From the NCBI GenBank assembly GCA_037131065.1, contig JBAXRT010000017.1, positions 1 to 31,324 of the forward strand: a stretch of 31,324 nt of DNA, in the 5' to 3' direction. A model generated the notes under the pieces. It ran no database searches, had not been told where the DNA came from, and saw only the letters and a list, made by a program, of their open reading frames with translations. The position numbers and the translations under genes were made by a program. Below are positions 30,949 to 31,324 of the stretch, piece after piece (within the stretch, counting starts at the first letter, position 1; the number at the start of each line of letters is the position of its first letter). Origin of the DNA: JBAXRT01 sp037131065. GTDB taxonomy: Bacteria > Bacteroidota > Bacteroidia > Bacteroidales > FEN-979.

Positions 30949-31324
30949 GGGATCCTCTCTCCGTTTACAAATTTGACAACAAAGGCTCCCCTCACACCCT
31001 TTCCCCTCAGCTGCTTGATGAGCTGAATTGCCTTGGCCATCGAAGTGAATTCCCCGACGGTGAAGCGGATCCATTCTCCGGAAACCTCCCTTGTCACCGG
31101 CATGGAGAGCCGTAGGTTCGACTGGATATGTTCGGCGGTAAGGAGTTCGTTGTGGGAGGCAAATACCTGTACCCTGTAAAAAGTCCCTTCCTTGGCTGTC
31201 ACGGGTTGGTTAACAAAGGAGGTATCCGGAACCTGTTGCTGTTCCTCGACCGGGGGTAGCTGGTCTGGAATGATTGCAGCGGGTGGTGGCGGCGGCGGAA
31301 GTTTTTCGTAATCATCTTTTGGCT
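30945..31324 (-). CDS. SPOR-domain protein, C-terminal part only (5' end beyond the window)
   Basis: 126 residues are visible. The open frame runs to the window edge, so the N-terminus is missing; GTG at 31202 is internal and not the true start. A low-complexity linker (KLPPPPPPAAIIP, VEEQQQVPD) leads into a SPOR domain (about the last 75 residues): YRVQVFASHNELLTAEHI, then WIRFTVGEFTSMAKAIQLIKQLR and AFVVKFVNGERI. SPOR domains bind denuded glycan strands of peptidoglycan at division sites, so it is probably a periplasmic, envelope-attached protein. The proline-rich stretch is typical of the spacer between a membrane anchor and the domain. Confidence 0.88.
   Translation of the reverse strand, partial: PKDDYEKLPPPPPPAAIIPDQLPPVEEQQQVPDTSFVNQPVTAKEGTFYRVQVFASHNELLTAEHIQSNLRLSMPVTREVSGEWIRFTVGEFTSMAKAIQLIKQLRGKGVRGAFVVKFVNGERIP

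Noticed and set aside
31272..31300. CCG/CCA-type short tandem repeat
   Set aside because: It encodes the proline-rich linker of the SPOR protein and needs no other explanation.

Overview
The window looks like chromosomal DNA from a member of the Bacteroidota, probably Bacteroidales-like. The evidence is a protein with a type IX secretion (T9SS) C-terminal sorting domain, a DUF3098 protein, a thioester-less alpha-2-macroglobulin, short Bacteroidota-type PabB and PabC proteins, and repeated TAnnTTTG (-7) promoter boxes in front of genes instead of sigma-70 boxes. I see no rRNA, tRNA, CRISPR array, insertion sequence or phage gene. Genes are tightly packed, no gene-free stretch exceeds about 125 bases, and both ends cut through genes, so this may be an assembly contig.

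Layout. Positions 1-4357 read leftward: pabA, a U32-family protein, a PHP phosphatase and dnaG, which runs off the left edge. From about 4385 to 6346 a rightward run encodes PabB, PabC and a small lipoprotein; with pabA these make 4-aminobenzoate from chorismate. Positions 6356-17103 read leftward: leuS, a 2065-residue alpha-2-macroglobulin and aspS. Positions 17227-26271 read rightward: a 1312-residue AsmA-like membrane-anchored protein, ftsX, a DUF3098 protein, uppP, truB, tadA, a rhamnulose-phosphate aldolase-like gene and two overlapping receiver-domain genes. Positions 26268-28896 read leftward: a T9SS substrate followed by a small secreted membrane protein. Finally come a rightward M28 peptidase and HD-domain gene, and the 3' part of a leftward SPOR-domain gene.

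How the genes work together. Most are housekeeping: primase, two aminoacyl-tRNA synthetases, tRNA modification (TruB, TadA, perhaps the U32 protein) and folate precursor synthesis. The 17-23 kb block is envelope-centred: a candidate lipid-transport protein, a divisome protein and the undecaprenyl phosphate recycling enzyme.

The most unusual points are: (1) the primase frame continues without a stop from the catalytic core straight into a PAS sensory domain, either a real DnaG-PAS fusion or an assembly chimera; (2) a receiver protein carries a histidine-kinase dimerisation region that has lost its phosphoacceptor histidine and has no ATPase domain, and overlaps a second receiver gene; (3) the AsmA-like protein has five or six units with a regular period of about 177-189 residues; (4) the U32 gene lacks any ATG, GTG or TTG start at the expected place.
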